From LMUY01 sp965199105 (GTDB lineage Bacteria > Pseudomonadota > Alphaproteobacteria > Acetobacterales > Acetobacteraceae), in NCBI GenBank assembly GCA_965199105.1, contig CBDAQO010000002.1:2046001-2110000 (forward strand): 64,000 bases of DNA. The letters are read 5' to 3'. Under the pieces are notes generated by a model. It saw only the letters and a list, made by a program, of their open reading frames with translations. It was not told the origin of the DNA and ran no database searches. Position numbers and translations under genes: made by a program. This document shows, one piece after another, positions 10,579-18,918 of this stretch (its first letter is position 1; each line of letters opens with the position of its first letter).

Positions 10579-11655
10579 CTACAGCGACCAGCGCAGGCCG
10601 CAGTTCTCGCACGGCTTGGGGGGCGTGTCGCTCAGCAGGTTTTTGCGGAAATCCTGGTAGAGCGGCCCGTTCCAGATATCGCGCAGGCTCTGCTGGGTGG
10701 CGTCCCCCAGCGTGTAGTTGCTGTAGCCACGGGCCGAGAACGGCGCGATGCAGCAGGGCAGGGCGCGGCCATGCGCGGTGAAGTACATCAGCGACCATGG
10801 CCGCCGGCAGGTCGCCCAAGGTGTCTCGCCGTCGTTGTTCTTGAGGCTGGTGCCGGGCTCGGTGGCGCCGGACGCATCCAGCATCACACCCATCTGGGCG
10901 CCGACGGCCTGGGCGGCGGCGATGCACTGCTCTTCCTCGGCCTGGGTCTGCTCGAACAGGCTGTTCTCCGCCCGCGCCATGCCGAACCCGGCGTCGTCGA
11001 ACACCAGCCGCTGCAGGTGCACTTCCTTCACGCCCATGCCCGCCGCCATGCGCACGAAGTCGGGCAGTTGCTGCACCGTCTCCTTGAGCCCGGTGAGCCA
11101 GATCGACACCTTGGGCGTGGTGCTGCCGGTGCGGGCCTGGAACGCGGTGAACTTGCCCACGTCGCGCACGATGCGGTCGAAGAAGTCCTTGCCGCGCACC
11201 GCAAGGTAGGTCTTGCGGTCCGCCGCATCCACCGACACCCGCAGTTCGTCCAGCCCGGTCGCCACCAGCTCGGGAAACTTCTTCGGGTTCAGCAGCGTGC
11301 CGTTGGTGTTGAACAGTACGTAGATGCCGCGGTCCTTCAGGTAGCGGATCATGCGCGGCAGCTCTTTGACCAGCATCGGCTCGCCCACGCCGTGCAGCAC
11401 CACGCGCGCAATGCTGGGGAACTGGTCCACGATGGAGGTGAACAGCTCCCAGCTCATATCGGCCGGCGGCTCGAGCGTTTCGAAGGTGCGCGGGCAAGTC
11501 TCGCACAGCAGATTGCAGCGGTTGGTGGTCTCGAGGTAGAGGCAGACCGGGGGCGACGCCGTCAGGTCCCGGGTTTGCACGGCCTCGAAATAGCGTCGCG
11601 GATCCTGCAACGCGCTGGCCGTGGCATTACTCGCCGACAAGCTGCTGGCCGACAT
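10579..11655 (-). CDS. Radical SAM / SPASM domain protein
   Basis: 358 residues. The radical SAM cluster motif is C-x3-C-x2-C in CLYLETTNRCNLLCETCPR. The SAM-binding segments VVLHGVGEPMLVKELP and LFNTNGTLLNPKKF follow, and a short C-terminal SPASM-type region carries cysteines in WATCRRPW, LPCCIAPF and CENCGLRW. The ATG at 11655 has GAGGAGAAG upstream and shares its first base with the stop of the GT87 gene. Related proteins modify peptides or sugars, but no precursor peptide is visible nearby. Lying inside a glycosyltransferase operon, it may act on a sugar or lipid intermediate. This is inference; the substrate is unknown. Confidence 0.88.
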   Translation of the reverse strand: MSASSLSASNATASALQDPRRYFEAVQTRDLTASPPVCLYLETTNRCNLLCETCPRTFETLEPPADMSWELFTSIVDQFPSIARVVLHGVGEPMLVKELPRMIRYLKDRGIYVLFNTNGTLLNPKKFPELVATGLDELRVSVDAADRKTYLAVRGKDFFDRIVRDVGKFTAFQARTGSTTPKVSIWLTGLKETVQQLPDFVRMAAGMGVKEVHLQRLVFDDAGFGMARAENSLFEQTQAEEEQCIAAAQAVGAQMGVMLDASGATEPGTSLKNNDGETPWATCRRPWSLMYFTAHGRALPCCIAPFSARGYSNYTLGDATQQSLRDIWNGPLYQDFRKNLLSDTPPKPCENCGLRWSL

Positions 11656-13028
11656 CAGGCTTCTCCTCTCGCGTGCCGCACGGCGCCCAACGCGGCGCGG
11701 CGCAGTCTCATTGATCGCATCAGGTCCAGGCCCGCCAGCACGAGGGTGGGGGCGTAGACAAGCCATGGGAAGACGCTGATGCGGTGATAGGGGTCCTCGT
11801 AGAGCAATACGCTGCTGGCCGACAAATAGATCACGCTGCGATACGGCGCAAAGCAGGCGAGCAGGGCAAGCCAACCGAGATACCACGGGTAATGCGGCGA
11901 AATTGCGACCGTGGTCGCCATGGCCAGAACCGCCGCCGCACGGCCCACCGCCAGCACGCGTGCGCCGGGATCGGTCGGCAGCGCCGGCCCCAGCCCGAAC
12001 CACGCCGCCAGGCCCAGCAGCCCGACAGCCGCTAGTGCCAGGTAGGCCTGGGTGGCCCAGCCTGGCAGCGGCCCGAACGAGCGCAGCAGGCGTAGCAGGG
12101 CGAACCCGCTGCCGTCGGCGATCCCCTCCTCGGAGGCATAGCCCGGCAGGAAGCCCAGCACGTGCGAGCCCGCGCCGACCATGTAGGCGGCGTAGAGCGC
12201 GACGATGACCGCGAGCACGGCCGCGAGCATCCGCCAATCCCACCGCCGCCAGAACGCGGGGAACAGCGCCGCCGGCAGCAGCTTGCACAGGACGGCGAGG
12301 CCGAGCAGCGCGCCGGTCAGCCCCCGCCGGCCGCGCAGCACGGCCACCAGCGCCAGCGCGATGAAGCCGAGACTGGCGGCGTCGATATGGCCGTTGCCGG
12401 CATATTCCCACACCGGCAGCGGGTTCCAGGCATACACCAGCACCTCCGCCGCGGGCCGCCCGGCGCGCCGCAGCAGCCACGCCACGCAGCCCACCGCCAC
12501 CACCTCGAAGGCCAGCATCGCTGCCTTCACCCCGGTCAGTGACGACCAGGTGAACCCGATGGCGGCGAAGATCACCTGCGCCATCGGCGGGTAGATCGTC
12601 GGCGCCTCCTCCGACCGATTCACGCTGCCATAGATTGCCGGGTCGCGCATGAAGTCGAGCTGCGGCGCGGCGGGGAGGTAGAGGTAGGGGTTGATGCCGT
12701 TGCGCTGCACCCGGCCGTCCCAGACGTAGCGGAACAGGTCCGACGAGAGGAACGGCGGCGTGGCCAGCGCGATCACCCGCGTGCCGGCGAACACCAGCAG
12801 CACCAGCAGCAGGGCGCGGCGTGGGGCCGGGCCGGAGCGGATCAGCCACACGGCGGCGAAGTAGATCGCGACCGCGGCGAGTTCGAAGCCGATGAACACC
12901 CAGAGCCGCTGGTCCGACCCGATGGTGGAGACTGAGCCCGGCTCGTGGCACAGCGACTCCGCCGCCACCAGCAACAGCAACATGAGCCCCGCCAGGCCGA
13001 ACGCGCGCCCGCGCTGCAGCAGCGTCAC
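11655..13028 (-). CDS. GT87-like integral membrane mannosyltransferase
   Basis: 457 residues with about ten hydrophobic spans (for example LAGLMLLLLVAAES, AAVAIYFAAVWLI, LLVLLVFAGTRVIALA). The first loop has SSDLFRYVWDGRVQRNGINPYLY, whose acidic D-x-F-R-Y-xx-D pattern is typical of polyprenyl-phosphate-dependent GT-C transferases of the GT87/PIMT type. It also has VYAWNPLPVWEYAGNGHIDA. It would transfer a sugar from a lipid carrier on the periplasmic side. The GTG at 13028 overlaps the upstream stop by four bases (GTGA). The open frame continuing to 13451 is read-through of the overlapping gene in another frame. Confidence 0.88.
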   Translation of the reverse strand: MTLLQRGRAFGLAGLMLLLLVAAESLCHEPGSVSTIGSDQRLWVFIGFELAAVAIYFAAVWLIRSGPAPRRALLLVLLVFAGTRVIALATPPFLSSDLFRYVWDGRVQRNGINPYLYLPAAPQLDFMRDPAIYGSVNRSEEAPTIYPPMAQVIFAAIGFTWSSLTGVKAAMLAFEVVAVGCVAWLLRRAGRPAAEVLVYAWNPLPVWEYAGNGHIDAASLGFIALALVAVLRGRRGLTGALLGLAVLCKLLPAALFPAFWRRWDWRMLAAVLAVIVALYAAYMVGAGSHVLGFLPGYASEEGIADGSGFALLRLLRSFGPLPGWATQAYLALAAVGLLGLAAWFGLGPALPTDPGARVLAVGRAAAVLAMATTVAISPHYPWYLGWLALLACFAPYRSVIYLSASSVLLYEDPYHRISVFPWLVYAPTLVLAGLDLMRSMRLRRAALGAVRHARGEA

Positions 13029-13750
13029 GCGGCGAGGCGGCTGCGCAGCCCGAGCCGTTGCACGCAGGCCGTGGTCGCCGGGGCGGTATAGCCGGGGCCA
13101 CCCGAGTTGAACTCGCGCAGCAGCCGCTCCAGCGCGTGGCGGTCGTCCACATCGTACCATTCCGGCAGGTCGTGCACGGCGAGCCCGATCTCGGCCGCGG
13201 CGTTGCGCGTCTGCCCTGCCACCCGCTCGGTGCTCCAGGCGATGCCGGCGTAGAGCGACGGGTGCGGCCGGGTCATGCCCAGCAGGTAGTAGCCGCCATC
13301 CTCCGCCGGCCCCAGCACCACGGCGTCGCCGCCCTCGTCCAGCCGGTGCGCGGCGGCCACCAGGTAGCGCGTCGGCAGCGTCGGGCTGTCGGAATTGAGC
13401 ACGCACACGGAGTCGTGACCGCGCTCGAACAGCGCCTGGGTGGCGTGCCACAGCGAGCGGCCGAACCCCTCCACGCCGGGGGGTGCGGCGATGCTGCCGT
13501 CGGCCAGGATCAGCTCGGTGCCCGGTGCCAGCACGCCGTCGAACAGGTGCTCCAGGCCGGGCGGGGAAAACGCCACGTAGCCTTCTATGCCATCACATTC
13601 GGCAGCCGCAGCCAGAATGTTCTCCGAAATGTCGCGCAAAAAGGCGGCGCTCATCTGGCGGGCTTCGTCGGGCAGCAGAGGCGGCGACAGGCGCGTCTTC
13701 GAATGCCCGGCGCGCGGCGCCTTGGCCATGATGGCGATTGCACAACTCAT
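13025..13750 (-). CDS. DUF2064 / TIGR04282-type nucleotidyl- or glycosyltransferase
   Basis: About 241 residues from the ATG at 13750, which has GGAAG eight bases upstream; ATGs at 13762 and 13777 are alternatives. Features are AIMAKAPRAGHSKTRLSPPL at the N-terminus, VLNSDSPTLP with the catalytic-site D-S-x-x-P, and VLGPAEDGGYYLLG. The fold is the GT-A type shared with CofC and MobA-like nucleotidyltransferases. Databases often name this family after arsenosugar biosynthesis, but no arsenic methyltransferase or arsenosugar radical SAM protein is present here, so that function should not be transferred. It is the first gene of the six-gene cluster. Confidence 0.85.
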   Translation of the reverse strand: MSCAIAIMAKAPRAGHSKTRLSPPLLPDEARQMSAAFLRDISENILAAAAECDGIEGYVAFSPPGLEHLFDGVLAPGTELILADGSIAAPPGVEGFGRSLWHATQALFERGHDSVCVLNSDSPTLPTRYLVAAAHRLDEGGDAVVLGPAEDGGYYLLGMTRPHPSLYAGIAWSTERVAGQTRNAAAEIGLAVHDLPEWYDVDDRHALERLLREFNSGGPGYTAPATTACVQRLGLRSRLAA

Positions 13751-13961
13751 TCGGGCTTCCATCACAACAAACGCCAAAGCGGGCAGGGGGACGCAGGCCG
13801 GTCCAGTATCACGCCCACCATTGGGAGCAAGCTTAGGGGCAAAGTTGTGGCGTTGACGCGGCAGGCGCGTGCGTTATGTCGCATTGCCTATCTGCGCCAC
13901 GTCGACCCGGGCTCGTAGCGCCGACCCGAGCGACCTGCAGCGCAAACCAAGGACAACACGT

Positions 13962-15659
13962 ATGGACGTGCCCGCCCCCAAGCTCACCGGCGCCGAGGCG
14001 CTCAAGGCAGCCAGCCATGGCCTGCGCGGGGACATCGCGCGCGAGATCACCGGCACGCCGCGCGGCGGGATCAGCGAGGCGTCCTACAGCCTGCTGAAGT
14101 TCCACGGCAGCTACGAGCAGTTCGACCGCGACACCGCCACCGCGCGCAAGCAGTCCGGGCAGGACAAGGAGTGGCAGTTCATGGTGCGGGTGAAGGCGCC
14201 CGGCGGCTTTATGTCCGGGCAGCAATACCTGGCGCTGGACGCCATCGCCGAGCGCTACGCCAACCACACGCTCAAGATCACCTCGCGGCAGGGCATCCAG
14301 TTTCACGGCACCGTCATCGGGGACCTGAAGCCCGAGATCGCCGCCATCAACCATGCGCTGATGACCACCTATGCCGCCTGTGGCGACGTGGCGCGCAACG
14401 TGATGACCACGCCGGCGCCGCGGCGGGACGCGATCCACCGCCGGCTGCTGGAGGACGCGCAGATGCTGTCCGCCCGCCTGCTGCCGGCCAGCCGCGCCTA
14501 TTACCAGATCTTCCTCGACGAGGTTGCCGGCGAGGATGACGCCGTGCCCGAGGAGCCGGTGTACGGCGCCACCTTCCTGCCGCGCAAGTTCAAGATCGGC
14601 CTGGTGCACGGCGCCGACAACACGGTGGACGCGCTGGCCAACGACCTCGCCTTCGTCGCGGTGTTCGAGGGTGACGAGCTGCAGGGCTACCAAGTGTATG
14701 TCGGCGGCGGCCAGGGGATGACCCACAACAAGCCGCGCACCTTCCCGCGCGTGGCCACCGCCGCCGGCTTCGTCGGCCCCAACCAGTTGTGGGAGACCGC
14801 CATTGCGGTGATCGCGCTGCACCGCGACTACGGCGACCGCACCGACCGCAGGCGCGCCCGGCTGAAATACGTGGTGGAGGACCATGGCGTGGAGTGGGTG
14901 CAGGAGCAGCTCCGCACCCGCTACGGCCTGGCCATGCAGCCGCCGCGCACCCTGCCGCCGTTCCAGGTGCCGGACCTGCTGGGTTGGCATCCGCAGGGCG
15001 ACGGGCGCTGGTGGTTGGGCGTGCCGGTCCGCTCCGGCCGCATCGAAGGCGCCCTGCGGCTGGCCCTGCGCGAGGCGGTGCAGCGCTTTGGCCTCGACCC
15101 GGTGTTCACCCCGCAGCAGGACGTGCTGCTGTCCGAGGTGGCGGAGGCGGACCGTGCCGACCTCGAAGCCCTGTTGCGCAGCCACGGGGTGACGCTTGCC
15201 GAAGACCTCACCCCGCTCGCCCGCTGGGCGCTGGCCTGCACCGCGCTGCCGTTCTGCGGCCTGGCGTTGACCGAGGCGGAGCGCGTGCGGGACCCGGTGG
15301 TCGCCGACATAGAGGCGGCCCTGGCGCGCCACGGCCTGGCCGGCGAGCGCATCAGCCTGCGCATGACGGGGTGCCCCAATGGTTGCGTACGCCCCTATGG
15401 CGGCGATATCGGGCTGGTCGGGCGGGTGCCGGGGCAGTATGCCGTCTTCGTCGGCGGCGACTTCGAGGGCACTCGGCTGTCGTTCAAGCTGCTCGAGCGG
15501 GTGAAGCTGAACGCCTTGGGCGAAACGCTCGAGCCATTGTTCGCCCACTGGGGCCAGCATCGCGAGGGAGGCGAGGGATTCGGCAATTTCTGCACCCGGA
15601 CGGGCTTGCCGGCGCTGCTGGCGCTGCTGCCCCAAGCGGAGCCGGTGGCGGCCGAATAG
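13962..15659 (+). CDS. cysI: Assimilatory sulfite reductase hemoprotein (CysI-like)
   Basis: 565 residues. It reduces sulfite to sulfide using siroheme coupled to a 4Fe-4S cluster. The duplicated ferredoxin-like reductase repeats are visible: QFMVRVKAPGGFMSGQQYLALDAIA near residue 75, and FQVPDLLGWHPQGDGRWWLGVPV in the second half. The cluster cysteines are CTALPFC and CPNGC. KITSRQGIQFHGTV is the siroheme-contact region. The ATG at 13962 has AAGGA upstream; the frame is open from 13869. No flavoprotein partner (CysJ) is in the window, so electrons may come from ferredoxin or from an unlinked reductase. A nitrite reductase is less likely given the length and the MTTPAPRRDAIHRR region. Confidence 0.9.
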   Translation: MDVPAPKLTGAEALKAASHGLRGDIAREITGTPRGGISEASYSLLKFHGSYEQFDRDTATARKQSGQDKEWQFMVRVKAPGGFMSGQQYLALDAIAERYANHTLKITSRQGIQFHGTVIGDLKPEIAAINHALMTTYAACGDVARNVMTTPAPRRDAIHRRLLEDAQMLSARLLPASRAYYQIFLDEVAGEDDAVPEEPVYGATFLPRKFKIGLVHGADNTVDALANDLAFVAVFEGDELQGYQVYVGGGQGMTHNKPRTFPRVATAAGFVGPNQLWETAIAVIALHRDYGDRTDRRRARLKYVVEDHGVEWVQEQLRTRYGLAMQPPRTLPPFQVPDLLGWHPQGDGRWWLGVPVRSGRIEGALRLALREAVQRFGLDPVFTPQQDVLLSEVAEADRADLEALLRSHGVTLAEDLTPLARWALACTALPFCGLALTEAERVRDPVVADIEAALARHGLAGERISLRMTGCPNGCVRPYGGDIGLVGRVPGQYAVFVGGDFEGTRLSFKLLERVKLNALGETLEPLFAHWGQHREGGEGFGNFCTRTGLPALLALLPQAEPVAAE

Positions 15660-15712
15660 GCGCCGTCCCGCTGCCGAGCTGGCGCAACGGCAGCCAGCCC
15701 GGCGAGCGCCTG

Positions 15713-16432
15713 GTGGCCGAAGAGGTGGCGGTGGCGCTCACCTACAATCGCACCACCCATGCAGTGATGATGGCCACACCCGCTGACCTGGAGGACTTCG
15801 CCTACGGGTTCAGCCGCGCCGAGGGCATCATCGCCACACCGGCCGACGTCGAGGAGCTCGAGCTGGTGCCCGGCCCGCTCGGCATCGAGCTGCGCATGTG
15901 GATCGCCCCCGCGCGCATGGCCGCGCTGGACCGCCGCCGCCGCCACATCACCGGCCCGACCGGCTGCGGCCTATGCGGCATGGACAGCCTGGCCGACGCG
16001 ATGCGCGCGCCGCAAGCCGTCCCGCCCGGGCGGCGCTGGACCGCGGCGCAGGTGGCGGCGGCCGCGGCCAGCCTCGGCCCGGCGCAGGCGCTCAACCACG
16101 CTACCCGCGCGGTGCATGCCGCCGGGTTCTGGCAGGACGGCCTGGTCGCCATCCGCGAGGATGTCGGCCGCCACAACGCCCTGGACAAGCTCACCGGGGC
16201 GATGCTGCGGGCGGGGCACGACCCGGGCCGCGGCGTGCTCGCGCTCACCAGCCGTGTTTCGGTGGAGCTGGTGCAGAAGGCGGCGGGGGCCGGGATCGGC
16301 ACGCTGGTCGCCGTGTCCGCCCCCACCGCCTTGGCCATCCGCGTGGCCGACGCCGCCGGCATCACCTTGGCCGCCGTGGCGCGCGCCGACGGCTTCGAGG
16401 TGTTCACCAACGCCGACCGCATCCTGCCCTAG
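15713..16432 (+). CDS. fdhD: Formate dehydrogenase accessory sulfurtransferase FdhD
   Basis: FdhD carries sulfur from a cysteine desulfurase to the molybdenum cofactor of formate dehydrogenase. VAEEVAVALTYNRTTHAVMMATP, DLEDFAYGFSRAEGII, the C-G-L-C-G motif in GPTGCGLCGMDS (the sulfur-carrying cysteines) and REDVGRHNALDKLTGAML are all hallmarks. The first standard in-frame start after cysI is GTG 15713, giving 239 residues. However, family-like sequence (SWRNG) begins about 12 codons earlier, at ~15668, so the true start may be a non-standard codon near the cysI stop or lie inside cysI. No formate dehydrogenase subunit is in the window. Confidence 0.88.
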   Translation: MAEEVAVALTYNRTTHAVMMATPADLEDFAYGFSRAEGIIATPADVEELELVPGPLGIELRMWIAPARMAALDRRRRHITGPTGCGLCGMDSLADAMRAPQAVPPGRRWTAAQVAAAAASLGPAQALNHATRAVHAAGFWQDGLVAIREDVGRHNALDKLTGAMLRAGHDPGRGVLALTSRVSVELVQKAAGAGIGTLVAVSAPTALAIRVADAAGITLAAVARADGFEVFTNADRILP

Positions 16433-16443
16433 CAGGCGCGCGA

Positions 16444-16481
16444 GGCTTCGCCCCTATTTCTTTGATAGGAGGAGCGAAGCC
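16444..16481. terminator. Bidirectional hairpin between fdhD and catalase
   Basis: GGCTTCG (16444-16450) pairs with CGAAGCC (16475-16481), extended by CCTAT (16453-16457) with ATAGG (16465-16469). It lies between two convergent genes and could terminate both, though a strong U-run is seen only in the loop. Confidence 0.55.
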
Positions 16482-16507
16482 CGGTGATAGGAGGAGCGAA
16501 GCCCCGG
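16463..16507. repeat. Two tandem copies of a 22-23-bp repeat
   Basis: TGATAGGAGGAGCGAAGCCC at 16463 is repeated at 16485, each copy followed by CGG or CCGG. The first copy supplies the right arm of the neighbouring hairpin, so the tandem copy could form an alternative hairpin. Confidence 0.75.
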
Positions 16508-16536
16508 CCCTCCTTGAGCAGCCGGCGATGACCGCC

Positions 16537-17397
16537 TCAGCCCATCTGCTGCGTCTCTGCGCCGCTGTCGGGCCGGGCCGGGCCGAGCACCGGCTCCTGG
16601 CCCATCGGACGGTTCTTGAAGATGCTGAACGTGCCCTTGCCGTCCATCGATGGGCCCTGTGTCCAGCGGCCCGGCGCCGGCTCGCTGCCATCCGCCGCAG
16701 TGGCGAAGAACGCGTAGCTGAACTCGCCGGTCTCCTTGCTCTGGTCGAAGCTGTTCGGCATCGGCAGCGTCGCCTTGTCGCCACCCATGTCTTCCAGCAC
16801 GGCCATCCACTGCTGCTGATGCATCGTGTCGCGCGCGATCAAAAAGGAGAGCATCTTGCGCATGCCCTCGTCGGTGGTGGCATTGTAGAGGCGCACGGCC
16901 AGCACGCGGCCGGTCGCTTCTGCGGCGATGTTGCAGTACATGTCCGCGGCCAGGTTGCCGCTGGCGTAGATGTGCGACATGTCGAACGGCATGCCGTCCG
17001 AGTTCGCCGGATAGGCCGCCATCCCGGTGGACAGGACGTGGCGTTGCAGCATGCCCTCGATCATGTGGCGCGGATTTTCGCCGCCCATAATGGCGCTCAC
17101 CACGCCTCCCGCGCGCGCAACCCCCTCTTGGGTGGCCGTTGGCGCGGCTTCGAGGTTCAGTGCCACCGCATGGGCCAGCATCTCGATATGGCCGATTTCC
17201 TCGGTCGCCGTGTTCAGCAGCGCATCGCGGTATTTCGTGGTTGGGCCGCGGGCGCCCCAGGCTTGGAAGAAGTATTGCATGCAAACGCGGATTTCGCCTT
17301 CAACACCGCCGATGGCCTGCTGCAGTTGACGCGCGAAGATCGGGTCCGGCTTTTCCACTTCCACCGGCCATTGCAGTCTTTTATCGAAATAGTACAT
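16537..17397 (-). CDS. Manganese (non-heme) catalase
   Basis: 286 residues. It disproportionates hydrogen peroxide at a dimanganese centre in a ferritin-like four-helix bundle. Ligand helices visible in order are GEIRVCMQYFFQAWG, TATEEIGHIEML (E-E-x-x-H), GNLAADMYCNIAAEATGRV and LIARDTMHQQQWMAVLE. The C-terminal tail with FSYAFFATAADGSEP and GPSMDGKGTFSI is typical of the family. The ATG at 17397 is preceded by GAGGTGACC; the upstream frame to 17502 adds an unconserved basic stretch. It is divergent from ku, a pairing that suits oxidative or desiccation stress. Confidence 0.95.
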   Translation of the reverse strand: MYYFDKRLQWPVEVEKPDPIFARQLQQAIGGVEGEIRVCMQYFFQAWGARGPTTKYRDALLNTATEEIGHIEMLAHAVALNLEAAPTATQEGVARAGGVVSAIMGGENPRHMIEGMLQRHVLSTGMAAYPANSDGMPFDMSHIYASGNLAADMYCNIAAEATGRVLAVRLYNATTDEGMRKMLSFLIARDTMHQQQWMAVLEDMGGDKATLPMPNSFDQSKETGEFSYAFFATAADGSEPAPGRWTQGPSMDGKGTFSIFKNRPMGQEPVLGPARPDSGAETQQMG

Positions 17398-17601
17398 GGT
17401 CACCTCATAGGTTAACTGTCGAGCGGCCCTTCGAGAGCGCGGCCTTGCTTGGCTTCGGCGCTCGCCAACTAGACGTTTGATCGCAGTCCGGGACGCGTTC
17501 ACAAATGCGCGTTGCCGGCCCCGGCGCCGCCCGCCACCAACGGGAAACTTCGCTGCGGATCGTTGCTTCTACGCTGCGGCCTTCAGCAAGGAGTGAGCAG
17601 C
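17398..17601. promoter_or_regulatory. Divergent promoter region of catalase and ku
   Basis: About 200 bases that must hold promoters for the divergent catalase and ku genes. I looked for an extracytoplasmic general-stress pattern (GGAAC...CGTT). I found only GGAAAC (17541-17546) with CGTT too close downstream (17559-17562), so I do not call one. Confidence 0.35.
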
Positions 17602-18519
17602 ATGGCGCAACGACCCATCTGGCGCGGCCACCTCCGGCTGGCGCTGGTGTCCTGCCCGGTGGCGCTCTACAGCGCCAACCACGACCGCGGCGCGCTGCAC
17701 TTCCACCTGATCAATCCTGCCACCGGCAACCGCGTGCGCATGATCACGCAGGACGCCGACACCGGAGACACGCTCACCCGGCGCGACCTGGTGAAGGGCT
17801 ACGAGTACAAGAAGGGCAGCTACCTGCTGATGGACGAGGACGATTTCGACGCCGCCCGGGTCGAGAGCTCGAGCACGGTGAAGGTGGAGAAGTTCGTCGA
17901 CACCGCGGCGATCGACCCGATCTACTTCGACTCGAGCTACTACATGGCGCCGGATGGGGATGCCGGGTCTGACGTGTATGTCGTGCTGCGGGACGCCATC
18001 GCGGCGAGCGGCAAAATTGCCCTGTCGCGCGTCGTGATCGCCCGGCGCGAGCGGGCGGTCGCGATCATGCCGCTCGAGCACGGCTTGGTGGTCCATACCC
18101 TGCACGAGACGCGCGACCTGAACGATTTCGGCGAGGTCTTCGACACCATTCCGGCCGTGAAGCCCGACGCCGAGATGGTGCAGCTCGCCACCCAGCTCAT
18201 CCAGCGCCAGGTCGGCCGCTACGACGCCGACGACATCGAGGACCGCTACGAGGCGCGGCTGCGGGCGCTGATCGAGGCCAAGATCAAGGGCGAGGGACTG
18301 GCCACGGAAGACGAGCCGCAGGAGGAGCGCAGCAACGTGGTCGACTTGATGGCGGCGTTGCGCAAGAGCCTGGGGCAGGGGCCACAGGAGGCGCCGCCGG
18401 CCAAGAAGAAGGCGAAACCACCCGCCAAGGCTGCAGCCAAGCCGGCCGCGAGCGCCGGGTCGGCTGGCCCGGCGGCGAAGAAGCCAGCCGCCAAGCCCGC
18501 CGCCCGCAAGCGCGCCTGA
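17602..18519 (+). CDS. ku: Ku homodimeric non-homologous end-joining protein
   Basis: 305 residues. Bacterial Ku rings bind double-strand DNA ends and recruit LigD. The core begins MAQRPIWRGHLRLALVSCPVALY and continues through HFHLINPATGNRV, KGYEYKKGSYLLMDEDDF and IDPIYFDSSYYMAPD. VVIARRERAVAIMPLEHGLVVHTLHETRDL is also highly typical. After ~270 the chain becomes a lysine/alanine/proline tail (~40 residues of KKKAKPPAKA type), like the basic tails that aid DNA binding in some Ku proteins. The ATG at 17602 has AAGGAG at 17588. No ligD is present in the window. Confidence 0.96.
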   Translation: MAQRPIWRGHLRLALVSCPVALYSANHDRGALHFHLINPATGNRVRMITQDADTGDTLTRRDLVKGYEYKKGSYLLMDEDDFDAARVESSSTVKVEKFVDTAAIDPIYFDSSYYMAPDGDAGSDVYVVLRDAIAASGKIALSRVVIARRERAVAIMPLEHGLVVHTLHETRDLNDFGEVFDTIPAVKPDAEMVQLATQLIQRQVGRYDADDIEDRYEARLRALIEAKIKGEGLATEDEPQEERSNVVDLMAALRKSLGQGPQEAPPAKKKAKPPAKAAAKPAASAGSAGPAAKKPAAKPAARKRA

Positions 18520-18918
18520 TCAGGGCGGCGGCGTTGCCGGGGTGCTAGGCGTGGGGCTCGCCCCGGTGCCGCCCGCCTGGCCGCCGTTGCTGGACGCGGC
18601 GCCGGGACCGATCGCCGCACTCGAGCCCGCCCCCGCCACGCCGGTGGTTGCCGTGTTGGAGGGCGCGCTGCCCAGCCCGGTGGCGCCGGTGGAGCCGAAC
18701 CCGCCGCCCAGGCCGGTGCCGACCGTGCCGGCCCCGGTGCCCGTGGTTCCCGCGGTGGCGCCACTGCCAGCCGCTCCGGCTCCGTTGGCTCCACCGCCTG
18801 CCCCGCCACCCGCGCCGCCGCCGCCTGCCCCGCCGCTGCCTGCTGCGAACGCCACCGATGGTGCGGCGCACAGTGCGACCGCGAGAACCAGATGAGAAAT
18901 GCGGCCATGTAGACGCAT
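18520..18918 (-). CDS. Secreted glycine/alanine-rich low-complexity protein
   Basis: 132 residues from the ATG at 18918 (GGAGAT upstream). A signal peptide (HLVLAVALCAAPSVAFA) is followed by about 105 residues almost entirely of Gly, Ala, Ser, Thr and Pro, with many GGAGGG-type runs and a PTPSTPATPPP tail. I do not recognise a family. Low-complexity exported proteins of this kind may be wall-associated or structural. The stop abuts the ku stop with no gap, so the genes are strictly convergent. Codon periodicity is weak in such sequence, but the signal peptide and ribosome site argue that it is real. Confidence 0.65.
   Translation of the reverse strand: MRLHGRISHLVLAVALCAAPSVAFAAGSGGAGGGGAGGGAGGGANGAGAAGSGATAGTTGTGAGTVGTGLGGGFGSTGATGLGSAPSNTATTGVAGAGSSAAIGPGAASSNGGQAGGTGASPTPSTPATPPP

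Noticed and set aside
13025..13750. Assignment of the DUF2064 gene to arsenosugar biosynthesis
   Set aside because: The name follows a family label. No arsenic methyltransferase or ArsS-type radical SAM protein is present, and the radical SAM protein here is a SPASM-type enzyme.
13833..15635. 600-codon minus-strand open frame
   Set aside because: Antisense to cysI, which has complete cluster cysteines.
16463..16507. CRISPR-like repeat array
   Set aside because: Only two directly adjacent copies with no spacers; better explained as a terminator-associated tandem repeat.
17541..17562. EcfG-type general stress promoter upstream of ku
   Set aside because: GGAAAC and CGTT are present, but the spacing of about 12 bases is too short for the known consensus.
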